From Acanthaster planci (taxonomy: Eukaryota > Echinodermata > Asteroidea > Valvatida > Acanthasteridae): 45,582 nt of DNA. The stretch spans positions 476,646 to 522,227 of the forward strand of contig NW_019091429.1 in NCBI RefSeq assembly GCF_001949145.1. The letters are read 5' to 3'. Every line of letters begins with the position of its first letter. The first letter of the stretch is position 1. The notes beneath the pieces are model-generated. The model was given only the letters and a program-made list of their open reading frames with translations. It was not told the origin of the DNA and ran no database searches. A program made the position numbers and the translations under genes. Below are positions 23,567 through 36,086 of this stretch, piece after piece.

Positions 23567-25727
23567 TGAAAATGATACCAGTATGTTGTACAAGTTTGCA
23601 ATTTTCATTTGTGCAAAAACCCATAGTATATTTGCATGGATGCAGGATGTGTTGGATGATATTGTTAATGACATAGAAGTCTTCTGTTTCAAGAAGAATT
23701 TTGCACCGGGGAGATGTTAAGTTTAATTAGGGGTTTTTGCCCTTCCGAGAGTTTGTGAACAATTCACAAGCATTGAGTCTAATGCTTTCTGCAACCTTTT
23801 CATATACATGTACTCCAGAGGTTGAATGCTGAGAAATTCCGTTCACAAAATTCTTCACACAAATTGACCAATAAAAGGTCAAGAGGGCATTCTCCAGCCC
23901 ATAATAAAGTAATCTGCAATTCCCAGTGGTCGGTTGGGCAAGCCCCCAGACATAAGTGTACATATAGGTCAGGATAAGACATTAGGTGTAGACACTCAGA
24001 CTGTCTGAATGCTAGGCCAGCCCTTCCTAGACAATCTTGAAGAGTCCCTGCTTCCCCTCAAGTGGAGAGTACTTTGTCAGGGGACAGTGGGAGGACAGCC
24101 ATCTCCCATAAGGCTGCTCCATCTGCAGACCTGGTAAACACACAAAACCTGAACCCAGCCGGGCTCTTGAAAGCCATCAGGCTAATTGAAAAGAAGTGGA
24201 ATTGAGCATAGTGTGCCAAATAGAAGCTCATGCATTTGTTTCTTCAGGAGATTAGGATTGGGTATTTTTCCCTTCCTTTTTAATTGTGATGGTGTGCATG
24301 GCCATAGTGTGGTTCATCCATTAAGATTCACCCCAGAGACTGCCGCCACCCTGGATTATTGATTGAAGTCTGACTCCCTGACTGTGTTTTTGGAGACCCT
24401 AAAATAATAAAGGAGAGCTCAATGTACACATGAGTGGGAAGATTTTTTTTCCTACTAGACTGAAAGGAGGGGTTTGGGGATCATCTGACAGGGAAGTGAA
24501 TGGTTGATTGTTTTGATAAAACTCATTTTGGGCCATCTGTTGTAAATTTTGCAGAGTGTGTTTTTTTTGCTTTGTTTGTGTTGTGGTTTAATTCCACATT
24601 TTTCTAGTGCGTTTTCTTGTCCCCGAAGAGCTTATTGTAAGCATTTTTGGGGTGTGATTTTTCTTCTTTTGAGAGTAGAATGTTGAACATTAGTTTTGAT
24701 TAAGTTGGTGGTTGCTTAGTTGATTGTACTCTGAAGGGGACTGCCTAATCAGGGAAGATATTTATTCAACTGATGACGAGAGACTTACTATGTACCTGTA
24801 TGGTACATAAAAGCCAAAAATTAAATTCATACAAAACTGTGCATGTCAGTGATTTTTGAAGGATAGTTTACTGTAGTTAGGCAGCTGTGGATTTAAATGG
24901 CATACTTTTGTTTGAGTTTAGCTTTTGGTTTTGTACCATAGGTACTAAATTAGAAGTAGACATGTGGTACGGTACATGTACATCCCATGTATCCCATTAC
25001 TGTAATTGCTGTTAACTGACAGCAAAAAAGCCCCAAAGAGTTTTTACTTGTATATTATGAACATGTACATGTATTTGTAAACTTAATGGACAGAACATTC
25101 AGTTGCTACGTACATGTATCTCCATGTATGTTACATGTACATGTATCAGTATTCAACTTCTCACACTAGTGTCTTTGCCCAAAAGCCCTTGTAATTTCAT
25201 GGCATGGGTGAATGTTTGGCAGAAAAGTTGATTGTGTTACCAGTACAAACCGTATGCACCATGTACAGTAGGAGAAATTAGGGCTTACATACATTGCATA
25301 CGGTACAAAGGAGTGCCCATGAAATCATAGGCTCTGGACAGTAGGCCTGCATTGTACACGTGACCTCAAATCAAGTGAGGAAAATGCTGTCAGTGAGATA
25401 TTCTCATTAGAGCCGACTGTTTATTTTTGTTTCATTTTTCATTTTTGTGGAGCCAATCAAGGATCCCCTAGATGCAACTGAAGTTGTGTCTTCTTGGTGC
25501 TCTTAAACACCATTGCTTAATCAGTGGCAAGGCCAACAGGACCAATCTCATTCTTCTCCACATGCGATTTGCTGCTGTAGCAAGCAACCTGTATGAAGAA
25601 TTTTAGACAAGTTGGCCGAAGAAGGGCTAGGCTGACCTAATGATTGTGCTGTCTAGCCAGGAGGAATAAATCCTCATGGGGCTACTGAGCTGGAATCTAC
25701 AGTCACTGCAACAAGACAATCTTTCTT
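23567..25727. other. Non-coding stretch; ACATGT-poor 23.97-24.78 kb
   Basis: No supported exon was found. Between about 23970 and 24780 the ACATGT motif is absent and base composition is more mixed, as also seen at 2460-2860, which could mark older or constrained sequence. ACATGT runs resume at about 24970-25145. Confidence 0.45.
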
Positions 25728-26139
25728 TTAACCCTAAAAGAGCTGGGGTTATTTTGCCTCATCTCACTCGACTGCCATGCCCAATTTTTTTTTTAACTTG
25801 GCATGCATGTAGAGACCCAGCTTATCATTACAAATGTAAAGTTTGAAGTCGACCGGACATATATGGTTTTGTTGTTATGGTCATTTGAAGTTAATGGCTA
25901 CATCAGTGCCAGCACGAGTGCATTGTGCACTGCAGTGGAAGAAGTTACATTGTTGGCTGACCTGTCTCGGGAAAATGCACACTGTGGGAGAACTGTATGT
26001 TCGATTTTTGCAAAAATGGTGTCAAAATGACCGCAAAGGACTACTCTAAAAAGTCTTTTAGGCTCACTTCCTGAAAACATGCACTGCAGCGATATCAGAA
26101 AAAAATGTAGAGGCCCCCCCACCGCTCTTTTAGGGTTAA
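25728..26139. mobile_element. piggyBac-like MITE with TTAA target duplication
   Basis: TTAA (25728-25731) followed by CCCTAAAAGAGC is mirrored by GCTCTTTTAGGG then TTAA (26136-26139). This is a perfect 12-bp TIR with a TTAA duplication. The CCCTA start and TTAA target are diagnostic of the piggyBac superfamily. The next bases are G-rich on both arms (GGGG). At 412 bp it has no transposase and is a non-autonomous derivative. The interior has short open frames of no recognisable content. Confidence 0.85.
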
Positions 26140-27479
26140 AGGTGTTCAAAGTTGGTTTGCATGAATATTTGACATGAATTCTATGAAGTGAAGCAGATCA
26201 TTTAAATTGTTGTTCTCTTAAGTGCAGGATGAGGTAAATGAGGTTAGGTTGCCTTGCATCTTCCCTTCTCAGCAATTACAATTAGGTACATGCACAGTAT
26301 CAGGTTCACCTCCAAAACAGACCTCTGTCTAATCTTGCCCCTTCACAAGACCCTCGCTCTACAGATCGGTTGAGTTGGTGACTGGATACTGTCCGTCGGA
26401 GCCTGCTACATATCCATGTGTATGTGATACATGATATATTTGTAGTAGATTGAGGTTTGTGTACAGGGTACCTGGGCTGGCACTTCTATCATAATACATG
26501 TACATGTATTGCAGACTAGACAACTGAGTGTGGTTATGCTGTCAATAATGCTTGGTTCAGGTGGCATCAAGTTCTGACTGTGTAAGAAATCCATGCTCAC
26601 AGAGGATGGTAGCTGTTGTCCAAACTCACATGCTGACCTTTCATGAAATTAATGGCTCTTCCTTCATGGATGTACCTATGCACTGTACCTATGGTATCAG
26701 CTCTTATACATGTACAGTATGTACATGTATTCTATGGTCCACAGTGTACAAATGTACCACCTACAAGCAACCAGCAGGCACTGTGCTGAGTATGTGTCAT
26801 TGTCATCATTGGGTTACTTGTACAAAGCATAAGTCTTTGCAATAACTAATTTAGCCCAAATGATTAGTCTGTACTATGTACAGTCCATATGTACATGTAA
26901 GTTTTCTCATCTAATCATTTATTAATTTACCCGACCACCTTTTTTTTCAGGGAGTGTGGACAAAGTACTGGTATGGTGGGGAGGAATCACTTGAAAAACA
27001 AGTTGTTAGCTAGTTAGTGTATTCTGAAATACTGCATGAGCGGTTCTGTGCTTCAGTGATAACATCAGTGGTGCGAACACATGTATACATGTACACACGT
27101 ACCTGTACATGTTCATATAGTGTATGCAATAAATCTGTTGTCATGCACCATGTGCACATGCATGTACATGTACAGTAAAGTAATGTTATTCTTGTCCCAG
27201 TGCAGATTTCTTTTACAGCTACATGTATACATATATACAAAAAAGGCCTTGTTGAGTCACCTCCTTGGGTCATTACCTTGAAGGCCATTCAGACCATAAG
27301 CTGGAGGGCATGATTAATTCAAAGGAGAAATGTTGTGCCTCACAGCACTTGCACGTACATGTACATGTACACTGTACATGTATATTGGTAAGCAAGAAGC
27401 ATATCATCTATGCCTTTACACTGTGGTTTTTTTGACATTCCTTGGATTTTTTTCTTTTGATGCTGACATGGTTAATTAG
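26140..27479. other. Non-coding stretch
   Basis: ACATGT runs occur at about 26500, 26708-26728, 26889, 27080-27110, 27160-27172 and 27355-27380. No exon is supported until the composite feature at 27480. Confidence 0.5.
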
Positions 27480-27635
27480 GAACTGGATCAGGTAAGTGAA
27501 AGTGAAGTGCTTGATCAGTTGCTTGAAGGAAGACTGGAAGGACAGGATGTCTGCAATGTTGAAAACTTAGAACTGAAAGATGAGATGAACATCAAGCAGG
27601 GACTTTTAAAGAGACCATGTGACAGATACATTTGA
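27480..27635 (+). CDS. Candidate exon: 12-nt microexon or alternative last exon
   Basis: After a T-rich tract and a TTAATTAG acceptor, the sequence GAACTGGATCAG (27480-27491) is followed at once by a consensus donor GTAAGT. If that donor is not used, the same frame stays open for 51 codons (E-L-D-Q-V-S-E-S-E-V-L-D-Q-L-L...) to a TGA at 27633. An ATTAAA polyadenylation-type signal follows at 27669. The peptide is acidic and Leu-rich, with alternating charged/hydrophobic helix character, unlike the low-complexity shadow frames nearby. Its link to the gene at 36-38 kb on the same strand is inferred. It may be a chance open frame. Confidence 0.3.
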   Translation, partial: ELDQVSESEVLDQLLEGRLEGQDVCNVENLELKDEMNIKQGLLKRPCDRYI

Positions 27636-27668
27636 CTAAAATCCTGGAAGTTGTACCTTCATGTTTCA

Positions 27669-27674
27669 ATTAAA
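27669..27674 (+). terminator. Possible poly(A) signal ATTAAA
   Basis: The common variant ATTAAA lies 34 nt after the TGA of the candidate terminal exon and is followed by a T-rich tract, as expected for a downstream element. The motif is frequent by chance in AT-rich DNA. Confidence 0.25.
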
Positions 27675-29889
27675 CTTATTTTTCATTTTTATTTTGCTAT
27701 TTTTATCAGTATTTTAAAGCCTTTTTGGGTTTTATGCTTGTGTGAATTTGCATTTTCGTCAAAACTGCCATGTAATCTGAGGCAGTAAACCCTAATATGT
27801 AAGTATATGGCAACAGGCCAATTAGCAATCTTTTCTCAGAAACGTTTTCAAAGAGCAAATTTAGGGTTCAAAAGTTGAGCATGAAAACAAGCAAACTGAA
27901 CAGTATCTTCTCGGATGTACATCACACAAACAGCGCCCTCACTTGTCTGGAAAGCGTTGTCAATTTTGAATGTTTCAAAAAGTGCTCTTTACCCTTTACT
28001 TAACTACAAGACAATTTCAACTAGTTTACATACATTGAAAAGGATTTTAAATCTGCACAAAAAGTGATTCTAAGAAAAATTCATTGCTATGTTCCATTCA
28101 TATTGTTTACTGCCACAGTAGAACTTGGCATTTTTTACACCCAAGGACCCTGCATGTTGGATCATCACAAAAGGAACGACTCATTTTACTTTGATTGTGA
28201 TTACACTTTCAGCCCAGAGTTTGTATGATTCTCTTGACTGTTCCATTCATACATGTATACTGGTTTGTAAGCCTCACTACAAAATGCCTTCAAAACTGTG
28301 CTTGGAAGAAAGACGAAATTTGTAAACCTGGGTCCAAACAGAAAAATTACATTTTGGCTTTTATGCTTATGAAAATTTCCATACCATGTGATATCGTCCA
28401 AGGCAGAACAGCAGTGGCACCCTACATGTACATGTACCTCTGTATACAATACTCATATGTACAGTATATATCACACTTTTCTACACTCTCTTGGAGTAAA
28501 TTCTATTTTTTACTTGTTTGTCATATTAGCTTGTTGTGACCATAATAATGGCCATCAGTGTTTCTTCAAAATGTGTTGGTGTTATTGTGAAGCACGTTTT
28601 TTTTCTGCTCGGTAACAAGTTGTGCCTTTTTTGACAAAACCAAATACGTGAAGCTTCTTTTTTCCCTTCAAAAAATTTTTAAAAAATTTGGAAAAGGGAT
28701 AGAAGTGAAAGATATAAAAAAAAAGAGATGAAAGGTGATGATCATCACCAATTTGCTTGAAAATACCTCAAAATTAACCCCCTCCAACTGTTAATTGTTT
28801 ATCAGTTGTTAGATGATAAGTCCTTCTCTTCCCCTCCCCCCCCCCAAAGTTCCCTGGAGAAAAAAGTGGTTTGTGTTCACCTCTTCCAGAAACAATCCTG
28901 ACAACGCCCCTTGGAACAGTTACACACATATGAAATGTAAACGTTATAGGGAAACATTTTGTCCTCACATGTGCAGTTCAGAATTTCTTTACCAAGTAAA
29001 TTGTCATCTTCACTCCAGGAAGGCCTGCACACAGGTACATGTACATTTATGTGTGGATTCGATCTTGCCATAGGCTAATGCAGTTTGTGTTCATTCATAC
29101 AATTTGTACTGTCTCAGTGTAAAACATTCAACAGCCACTTGGATTTGGCTGCATTAATTAAGGACAGCTTATCAACTCTGAAAACAGCCCAAAGCAACAT
29201 GTATTACACAAGGGAATTTCCTGTCTAATTGCTGGCTCATGAATATGTCATCCATGCTGTTGCTATCACTTTCTCAATGTACACATTGCAAATGTACAAA
29301 TGGAAGACTAGCTATATTTAAGGGATCATTTTGTTTGCTTACCAATGGTGCACAAAGGTGATCATGTTAAAATTTTCTCATGTGAGATGTTGGCAAAAGA
29401 TGGGTAAATTCTCATTAATTTTATCTCATTGGAAGAGTATGCAGTTTGTTTCATGTGAATATTGGCATGTGTCATGATTTTATTGATCTTAAATAGATGT
29501 TCAGTCTGTAATATGTGTGAAAATGAACAATTATTTCTTTGATTTATTTAATCAATTAAAATTACAGTTCCAAATAATCAATTGGCTGATACATTTTTCA
29601 CGCATTTGGCATAGGGTTTATCAACAACTACTGTACTGTATATATGTACAAAGAAGTAGTTAGTCCATCTTGAGACAGTCAAAAGGAAATATTTTTCACT
29701 GTAAATTTCATGCCATTCACTTCATAGTTTTCACTGAAGTTGAATGCATGTAATCCTATCTTTATGTTCGTCTGACATTTTGTTTGAGATGCCGGTAATT
29801 GCTTCAGTTTCTGCTTTAAGAGGTTTAACGCCATCCTCATCTTCTTTCCAAAAGGAAGCATTCATTTTCACAAAGTGCGTACTTGTGCG
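27675..29889. other. Non-coding stretch
   Basis: AT-rich DNA with a poly-A/T foldback near 28672-28690 (AAAAAATTTTTAAAAAATTT). ACATGT appears at about 28424-28436 and 29035-29045. No exon was recognised. Confidence 0.5.
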
Positions 29890-29978
29890 TGTTAGTTTTT
29901 AAGTGTTTGAATAGAAAAAAGTGGAGCTGATTATAATCAATCAAGCAACCAGATCACACCTGGGGACCTCATCTGTGA
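29890..29978 (+). repeat. Dispersed repeat, copy 2 (partner at 23241)
   Basis: This is a same-orientation match to 23241-23328, including GTTAGTTTTTAAGTGTTTG, AATAGAAAAA, GGAGCTGAT and CCTCATCTGTGA. The surrounding 233-bp duplication is not present here, so this 90-bp piece moves or duplicates separately. Confidence 0.85.
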
Positions 29979-32747
29979 AAAGAATTGTAACAGAGAGTAA
30001 CTACGGTCTGTTCAGTGTTTGTCCCTCAAAGGCATTGCATGTACAGTACATTGTGCATTGTGTCAAGCAGGAAAACACTTCTGTTGTAGAAACTTTTCTA
30101 CATGTAAAGCCCTGTAGTTCACAGTCTTCATCTTTTTGATTTGTTGGCTAAATATTGAATGCTGTATGTTACAGTACGTAACATGCCTTTATAACCCTGA
30201 AGAATATGTGACTACACATCATCGGTTGGATATTGTGTACGTCACTCTTGCCATGGCACATTTGTACATGTTCTGTATACTTGTATCTCACATATCACAG
30301 CAATTAGCATTAAGCCAGTTCGGCATTTCAACAGCACATGTTCAAAATAATTTGCGTTGTACATGTACATGCAGTGTGTACATGTACATGTACAGTAGGT
30401 CATTCAAGAACATCAGTACACGTCAATTGAGGTGGGCGTATCAGCAAGTTGTAGTCCGGTTGGCATGCTGCTCACTCTATCTTTAGGCTTACCTGGCATC
30501 AGGTGCTTTGTTCTCGATCAGTGGCCTTGCCCCTTTGAAATGCCAAACTAGCTTAGTGTTAAATGATACTGGTGTCCTGTCTGTCCTCATTATCCTTTGC
30601 CAGATTCTTTGATTTGATTCCAATCTCTTAATTCTTTTTAAAATTAAATTAAATTACATGTACATGTATCACATGGCATACGTGTACATGTACATTGTAC
30701 AAGGACCGATAAGGGAAGGATTAGGGTTAGAGCTGTCAGACTCAGAGGTTAGGGTTATTTGGTCTGTAAGAGATGCAGAAGGAATTGGAGAAGATTCAAA
30801 TTGAGGAAACCTTCCTTGTATTCCATCTCACCAGTATATGGTTATTGAGGTGCTCAAATAAACATTGTAATGCTTTTTTGGTAGACGGACTGACTACATG
30901 TACACGGTACATGTAAACCCCAATAAAATGAATTCGAACATTTTTTCTTTTGGGATAGTTTTAAATTTTGTAGTGATATTAAAGTCTCAGTAAATTTGAC
31001 AGTTGGTAATAAAAATACAACCACAATGCCTCTATTTATTGTACTTGCAGATGCACATGCACATAATGTATAGAGCACAATGTCTGTATGAGCATTTACA
31101 GGCAAATGTAAATAATGCTCAGTTGATGTACATGTATAAACATTGTGTATATACAAGACCTTCAAACAGTTGTACTCATATTCTGTCTCTTGTTTGAATC
31201 CCACAACAATCCTGATGCGTATTCAGGATGCTGTGAAGTCAAGCGGACATGACAAATCTTGCCGGGGTACCAGCAATTGATGACAACACCCTGATGTTGA
31301 CCCCTGCCCCTCCCCCACAGTAATCAGCTTAAAAAATTATAGCAGGTGTTAGTGCTGATGCAATTTGGACCAGCAACGAAAATAATATTAGTAGTTCAGT
31401 GGATGACGTCGGTGATGTCATTTGGTGTGTTTTAATAAGGGCCGTGGTCAGTTGTTCAACTACCATCAAGTCATCATCTGTGCGATGCATGCATAAAGCA
31501 CTCCAGCAGTGCGTAGATATTTGGAGGCTAGGGCTGTCAATGCTGGTATGCTGCGGCAGCGTGGAGATGTAATGTTACAAGTACATGTATCTGTGTCAGT
31601 GTGGCAATATGTCAAAGCTATAACAATCATTGATGCTAACTCGCCCATACTGCAGAAATAGGAACATACTGCTAACACTAGAGGGAGCATGTGTGCCATC
31701 ATAGCACTGGTTGATTAAAGTGTGTATAACTGGCCTTTGCCTTTTGATGGTTTGGGTGTATAGGCTACTGCTGAATTTGGTGAGTTTAACTGCAATTATT
31801 TTCTATTCATCACTGCATTTGTGGTGTTGTTTTGAGTCACGTGTTGCAGTTTTGCTTGTTTGTTTTAAAAGTTTTTATTTCTGTAGCACCGGTACTTATA
31901 CATAAAAGCATATATTCCTCATGAGAACCAGTACTTAACCGTCCATTTGTATTTGCCTTCATTTGAATTGGCTGACTTTGTTACATTAGTTTGGTCTTTT
32001 CCATGTATTGCAGCGGTACATGTGCCAATAATTGTAGTATCAAAGTTGTTTGGATAATTTGCGTACATAGTAAAAATGTATGCACAAGGTAACTATACAT
32101 GTATGTACATAGAGTTGTGTTTTTATTTTAGATGGATACAATGTTAGGAAAGCAAAACATTGTTGTAACTACTTTTCAGATACCTGTATGTGTGGAACTA
32201 AAGTATGGAATTATGATATGAAAATACATGTAGTGTGATAAGTTGTCTTGGAATAAGCTTATGTGAACAGGGTCATGCAACACGGAGTCTGAATTTACAT
32301 GTTTGGCAGGTGTAAACATTTTTTTAATGTTGCCCCCCAAAAAACAAATGTATATTAAAGTTTACCTCCAAAAGAAAGTCTTGCAAACTAAATGTGCCAT
32401 TATGTACATTGTATCTGTAGGTAAGATTTGCAATACCTCTAAACTGTTGTCAGAGGGCTCATCAATGGAAGTTCACATTGCACTGTGGGAAAAGGTCAAC
32501 ATTCTTCATGTACATGTACATGTACACCTTTATTCAAAAGTAACCACACACAGCTCTAAGTTATTGCACTCTGCTCAAACTTTAACTGCCAAATCTTACA
32601 ACTCTCCCATCTTTTCACTTCGTAGGATGTCTCAGCCATTTAACCCCATGGATCTCGGAAGTGACTAGATACTAACCCGTGAAACCTGGTCTGCTATTTT
32701 TCTCAAGACTCTTATGGGTTCATGCTTGGACTCTGTTTTTGCATCAA
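29979..32747. other. Non-coding stretch
   Basis: ACATGT runs occur at about 30360-30395, 30657-30698, 31128 and 32510-32525. CRE-like half sites TGACGTCG and TGATGTCA lie together near 31405-31420. No exon is supported. Confidence 0.45.
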
Positions 32748-32748
32748 N
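32748..32748. other. Single ambiguous base (N)
   Basis: One unresolved base sits exactly at the left edge of the minisatellite. It suggests a join or uncertain consensus, so array length here may not be faithful. Confidence 0.9.
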
Positions 32749-33448
32749 TTCTCGCACCCCACTTTTCCTTTCTCGCACCCCTCTTTTGACTCGACAAAAC
32801 TGAATAATCTGCACCATGGAAATTCGTTCCTGTACCCCTCATTTACCTTCTCGCACCCCACTTTTCCCTTCTCGCACCCCTCTTTTCCGTTCTCGTACCC
32901 TGCTTTGGACTTGACAAAACTGAATACTCTGCAGACTGGAAATTCGCTGCTGTACCCCACATTTCCCTTCTCGCACCCCACTTTTTCGTTCTTGCACCCC
33001 ACTTTTCCCTTCTCTCACCCCTCTTTTCCCTTCTGGCACCCCACTTTTATTTCTCGCACCCCTCTTTTCCGTTTTCGCACCCCGCTTTGGACTTGACAAA
33101 ACTAAATACTCTGCAGACTGGAAATTCGCTGCTGTACCCCACATTTCCCTTCTCGCACCCCACTTTTCCTGTCTTCGCACCCCTCTATTGACTCGACAAA
33201 ACTGAAGGCTCAACACCCTGCAAATTCGCGCCCGCACCCCTCTTTTCCGTTCTCATACGCTCTTTTGACTCCACAAAACTGAATACTCCCACACACTGCA
33301 AATTCGTTCCTGCACCCCCTTTTCCCTTTTTGCACCCCTCTTTTTCGTTATTGGACCCCGCTTTTGACTGGACAATACTGAATACTCCCCACACGCAAAT
33401 TCGCTCCTGCACCCCTTTTCCCTTAAGTTCTCGCATCCCACTTTTCCC
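32749..33448. repeat. Compound minisatellite (CTCGCACCCC / ACAAAACTGAATACTC)
   Basis: Short units of about 20-21 bp of the form TTCTCGCACCCCACTTTTCC alternate with a longer anchor containing GACAAAACTGAATACTC...GGAAATTCGC. The anchor occurs six times, at 32794, 32914, 33096, 33196, 33273 and 33372, with spacings of 120, 182, 100, 77 and 99 bp, so the number of short units between anchors varies. Several frames stay open on both strands. On the minus strand the 21-bp unit reads as a seven-residue Gly/Glu/Lys-rich repeat (such as EKGKVGC), a by-product of a repeat without stops rather than evidence of a protein. Confidence 0.92.
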
Positions 33449-34395
33449 TCCACGCGGGGGACGTTGGGGGCACAGTCCACTGAGCACCATAGGAAAGCAC
33501 ACATGTACACGTAAACAGAGTGTAAACGTCATCACAGAGATCAGTACGTACATAGGTCCATTCTCTGTGAAGGAAACAGCCAAGTGGGTATTGTCGACGG
33601 GCGGATCCAGCCCCATTAAAATACAGGAATACGATGGACAGGCCGGGACAAGACAGGACCATAGAACCCTCACAAAAATCAGCTCATACACATGAAAAAC
33701 ACTGGGGACATTTTGGTAAAGCAGTTCACATTGACTTCATTATTTCAGCACTGTCTTCAGGACAATTTTTACTGTGATTGTACAGTTGTACAGTACATGG
33801 ACAAGTATATAATTAGCCTAGTACGTGCCCAGTGGAAACCAGTAGGTGATCAACTGATAATATCCAGATATCTCAACAGAATGAAAAACAAAAGACTAAT
33901 GAAAGCCATCTCAAGATGTTCCCGAAGATGTTCCGAATAAAGAACGAAATATTAAATCATCATGATTTTATCAGTCTTTCTGGATTCTCATATTGAGTTG
34001 CCCAGTGGACTCAACAGAGTATACTAGTCTGCAATGGTTCAGTTCCGTCATACAATGCACTGTCCAGTTCAAAAATTGAAAGCGCACGCAGGCATACATT
34101 CTCGGGGAGCTGAGTTTTCAATATCGTTGCCTTAAAGCCAATTTGAGAGGAGGGAAACTACTCTATTTCGTTTTGCTGCGACTTCCACCAGGCAGTTTGC
34201 AAATTTTCCCCACTGCACTGTTCTTTCTTTTTCCTTACTATTGCTGACTTTATGAATTTAATATTCGGGTGCTTGACAAACCCAGCCACCGCCTTGAAAG
34301 TCAGTGCAGTGGTAAATCATGAAACCACATGCTGTCACAGCGCTCGTAAAACCCTGTGGTCATCCCGCTGTTTATGTGCTTGCAATTCTGGATCT
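33449..34395. other. Non-coding stretch before the gap
   Basis: A slightly more GC-rich patch with CpGs lies at about 33450-33660. No exon was recognised. A 16-bp string CTGTCACAGCGCTCGT at 34332-34347 is identical to 10856-10871. Confidence 0.45.
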
Positions 34396-35122
34396 NNNNN
34401 NNNNNNNNNNNNNNNNNNNNNNNNNNNNNNNNNNNNNNNNNNNNNNNNNNNNNNNNNNNNNNNNNNNNNNNNNNNNNNNNNNNNNNNNNNNNNNNNNNNN
34501 NNNNNNNNNNNNNNNNNNNNNNNNNNNNNNNNNNNNNNNNNNNNNNNNNNNNNNNNNNNNNNNNNNNNNNNNNNNNNNNNNNNNNNNNNNNNNNNNNNNN
34601 NNNNNNNNNNNNNNNNNNNNNNNNNNNNNNNNNNNNNNNNNNNNNNNNNNNNNNNNNNNNNNNNNNNNNNNNNNNNNNNNNNNNNNNNNNNNNNNNNNNN
34701 NNNNNNNNNNNNNNNNNNNNNNNNNNNNNNNNNNNNNNNNNNNNNNNNNNNNNNNNNNNNNNNNNNNNNNNNNNNNNNNNNNNNNNNNNNNNNNNNNNNN
34801 NNNNNNNNNNNNNNNNNNNNNNNNNNNNNNNNNNNNNNNNNNNNNNNNNNNNNNNNNNNNNNNNNNNNNNNNNNNNNNNNNNNNNNNNNNNNNNNNNNNN
34901 NNNNNNNNNNNNNNNNNNNNNNNNNNNNNNNNNNNNNNNNNNNNNNNNNNNNNNNNNNNNNNNNNNNNNNNNNNNNNNNNNNNNNNNNNNNNNNNNNNNN
35001 NNNNNNNNNNNNNNNNNNNNNNNNNNNNNNNNNNNNNNNNNNNNNNNNNNNNNNNNNNNNNNNNNNNNNNNNNNNNNNNNNNNNNNNNNNNNNNNNNNNN
35101 NNNNNNNNNNNNNNNNNNNNNN
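34396..35122. other. Assembly gap (727 N)
   Basis: This is an uninterrupted run of N. Open frames spanning it are artefacts. An exon of the downstream gene could be hidden here. Confidence 0.99.
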
Positions 35123-36086
35123 CACTGTTTTATGGAATTCCAAACATATCAGAAAACTAAAAGCTAAGTCATATGCAAAGTTAAAAGATGCATTCATTAT
35201 CAAATGGCATCGAAATTGCCATGGTCTCAATATATTCTACATACATGTACATGTAACGTGTACATGAACAGTGTTTCCACTGTGGTACCATAATGCAGTA
35301 CGCATGTGTGAAAAAGTGGTTTGGAAACTTTACATGTACACACGGTATCTCTGTGGTGTCTCATTCTTTGGATAGGGAGGAAGACATCGTCACCTGAATG
35401 TAAATGTACATGTAATATAACATGATATCCCTTCCAGTCATTCCCCCCTTTCATACTATGGATGGGCAATTAGGATTTTGGCCAACTCCCATGGCTCTCA
35501 CTCATTGGCAATGATTTAATATCAAACCACATTGCATGTAACCAAATGTACATGTACATGTATATGTTTGGGACAACTAGCCAGGTACCCAGTACCCAAC
35601 CAAAAATGTAGCTAGTTCTGTTTTGTCAGATTTATTTGATTAAGAAAAATACCCACATTTGTGAATTAATAAATGCTCTTGTGTTTTTTTATGGATGCCA
35701 AAGCTGGATTGGAAAGGTAACTTTCAATAACAGAACCGACACCTTTAACTCTGGGTGTGGTGCCAACGGATGGATCGGGTCAAACCAGAGTTTAATAGAC
35801 AATAAAGCGTGTAATTGTGCCACTATTGAATATGGCTGTGAGCATATTATTGTGCTTCTTTCTATGCATCAAATCTGTATGAAGGCTATTGTTAACACTC
35901 TGACGATATCAAACTGTGTAACAGTTACATGTGTCTGAATGAGCCAAGTGGTTCTCACACATGTACATGCACATGTTGTACATACATGTACATTTATGGG
36001 TAGGAAATAACTGGCCCGACGGAGGTCCATGTCACTGGTTAAAAAAACTAAAAAAGTGACTTTTTTCTTCTTTACTTTATTTGCAG
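35123..36086 (+). other. Probable intron upstream of the penultimate coding exon
   Basis: The stretch contains ACATGT runs (35247-35259, 35405, 35548-35562, 35958-35992). It ends in a strong T-rich tract and TTTGCAG acceptor at 36086. No earlier exon was recognised. Confidence 0.6.

Noticed and set aside
32712-33691. Overlapping minus- and plus-strand frames of 96-168 codons with periodic residues
   Set aside because: They are produced by the stop-free 20-21-bp minisatellite unit being open in several frames at once; no splice or start context supports a protein.
34252-35267. Apparent 280-310-codon open frames on both strands
   Set aside because: They consist almost entirely of the N run and carry no sequence information.
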